Shown in pieces: positions 63,963 to 64,000 of a stretch of DNA of 64,000 nucleotides. Numbering within the stretch: position 1 is the first letter of the stretch; every line of letters starts with the position of its first letter. The stretch spans positions 3,797,390 through 3,861,389 of the forward strand of contig NC_092110.1 in the NCBI RefSeq assembly GCF_045679555.1, in the 5' to 3' direction. Both the position numbers and the translations under genes were made by a program. A model generated the notes under the pieces. The model ran no database searches, was not told the origin of the DNA, and saw only the letters and a program-made list of their open reading frames with translations. The DNA is from Salvelinus alpinus. Lineage: Eukaryota > Chordata > Actinopteri > Salmoniformes > Salmonidae.

Positions 63963-64000
63963 TAAGACTGCAGCCATTCCACCAAACTGACGTATCATGA
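63963..64000 (+). other. akap12: Start of the akap12 3' untranslated region
   Basis: The sequence after the TAG; the transcript must end beyond the window. Confidence 0.6.

Overview
The window is vertebrate nuclear DNA and almost certainly from a salmonid fish. The evidence is intron-split vertebrate genes (zbtb24, stx11-type syntaxins, akap12) in a dense background of Tc1/mariner elements with the salmonid-type ends (GTTGAAGT..., GTGGGGAGAACAAG..., GTCGTGGCCAAAAG..., TACCAGTCAAAAG...), non-LTR retrotransposons whose 3' tails end in TTTGATTTGATTT-like repeats, and palindromic MITEs. There is nothing prokaryotic. Family identities were recalled from protein knowledge, not searched.

Layout. 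1-3.1 kb: a decayed Sleeping Beauty-type Tc1 element, one minus-strand exon of an unidentified membrane protein, and a LINE tail. 3.3-10.5 kb: zbtb24 on the plus strand (BTB domain, AT-hook, eight C2H2 fingers), eight coding exons, with a Tc1 element inside the intron that splits the BTB domain. 11.7-13.4 kb: LINE pieces. 14.2 kb: an apparently functional tRNA-Leu(UAA) on the minus strand. 15.1-21.4 kb: a stx11-type syntaxin on the minus strand, whose last ~60 codons and 3' flank are tandemly duplicated downstream; a Tc1 element sits in its inferred 5' intron. 22.2-28.1 kb: LINE remnants, a tRNA-like short element, a Tc1 element and a broken LTR-element fossil with minisatellite-like internal repeats. 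29.8-39.2 kb: a second stx11-like gene on the minus strand, bracketed by two near-identical Tc1 elements in opposite orientation; one keeps a complete 340-residue DD34E transposase. 39.2-54.7 kb: mostly LINEs, Tc1 fragments and MITEs. 52.1 kb to the end: akap12 (gravin) on the plus strand, with a candidate first exon lacking an ATG, a conserved second exon and a very long third exon. Exon 3 is frame-disrupted at its 5' end but then runs open for 1,789 codons.

The host genes do not form one pathway. zbtb24 is a nuclear DNA-binding regulator, the stx11-type syntaxins are lipid-anchored SNAREs in membrane fusion, and akap12 is a kinase scaffold. The neighbourhood appears to correspond to blocks on human chromosome 6q (ZBTB24, STX11, AKAP12). 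I did not find a new multi-gene system. The points most worth a second look are the partial stx11 duplication, the state of the akap12 5' end, the intact Tc1 transposase and its inverted partner, and several local repeat expansions.
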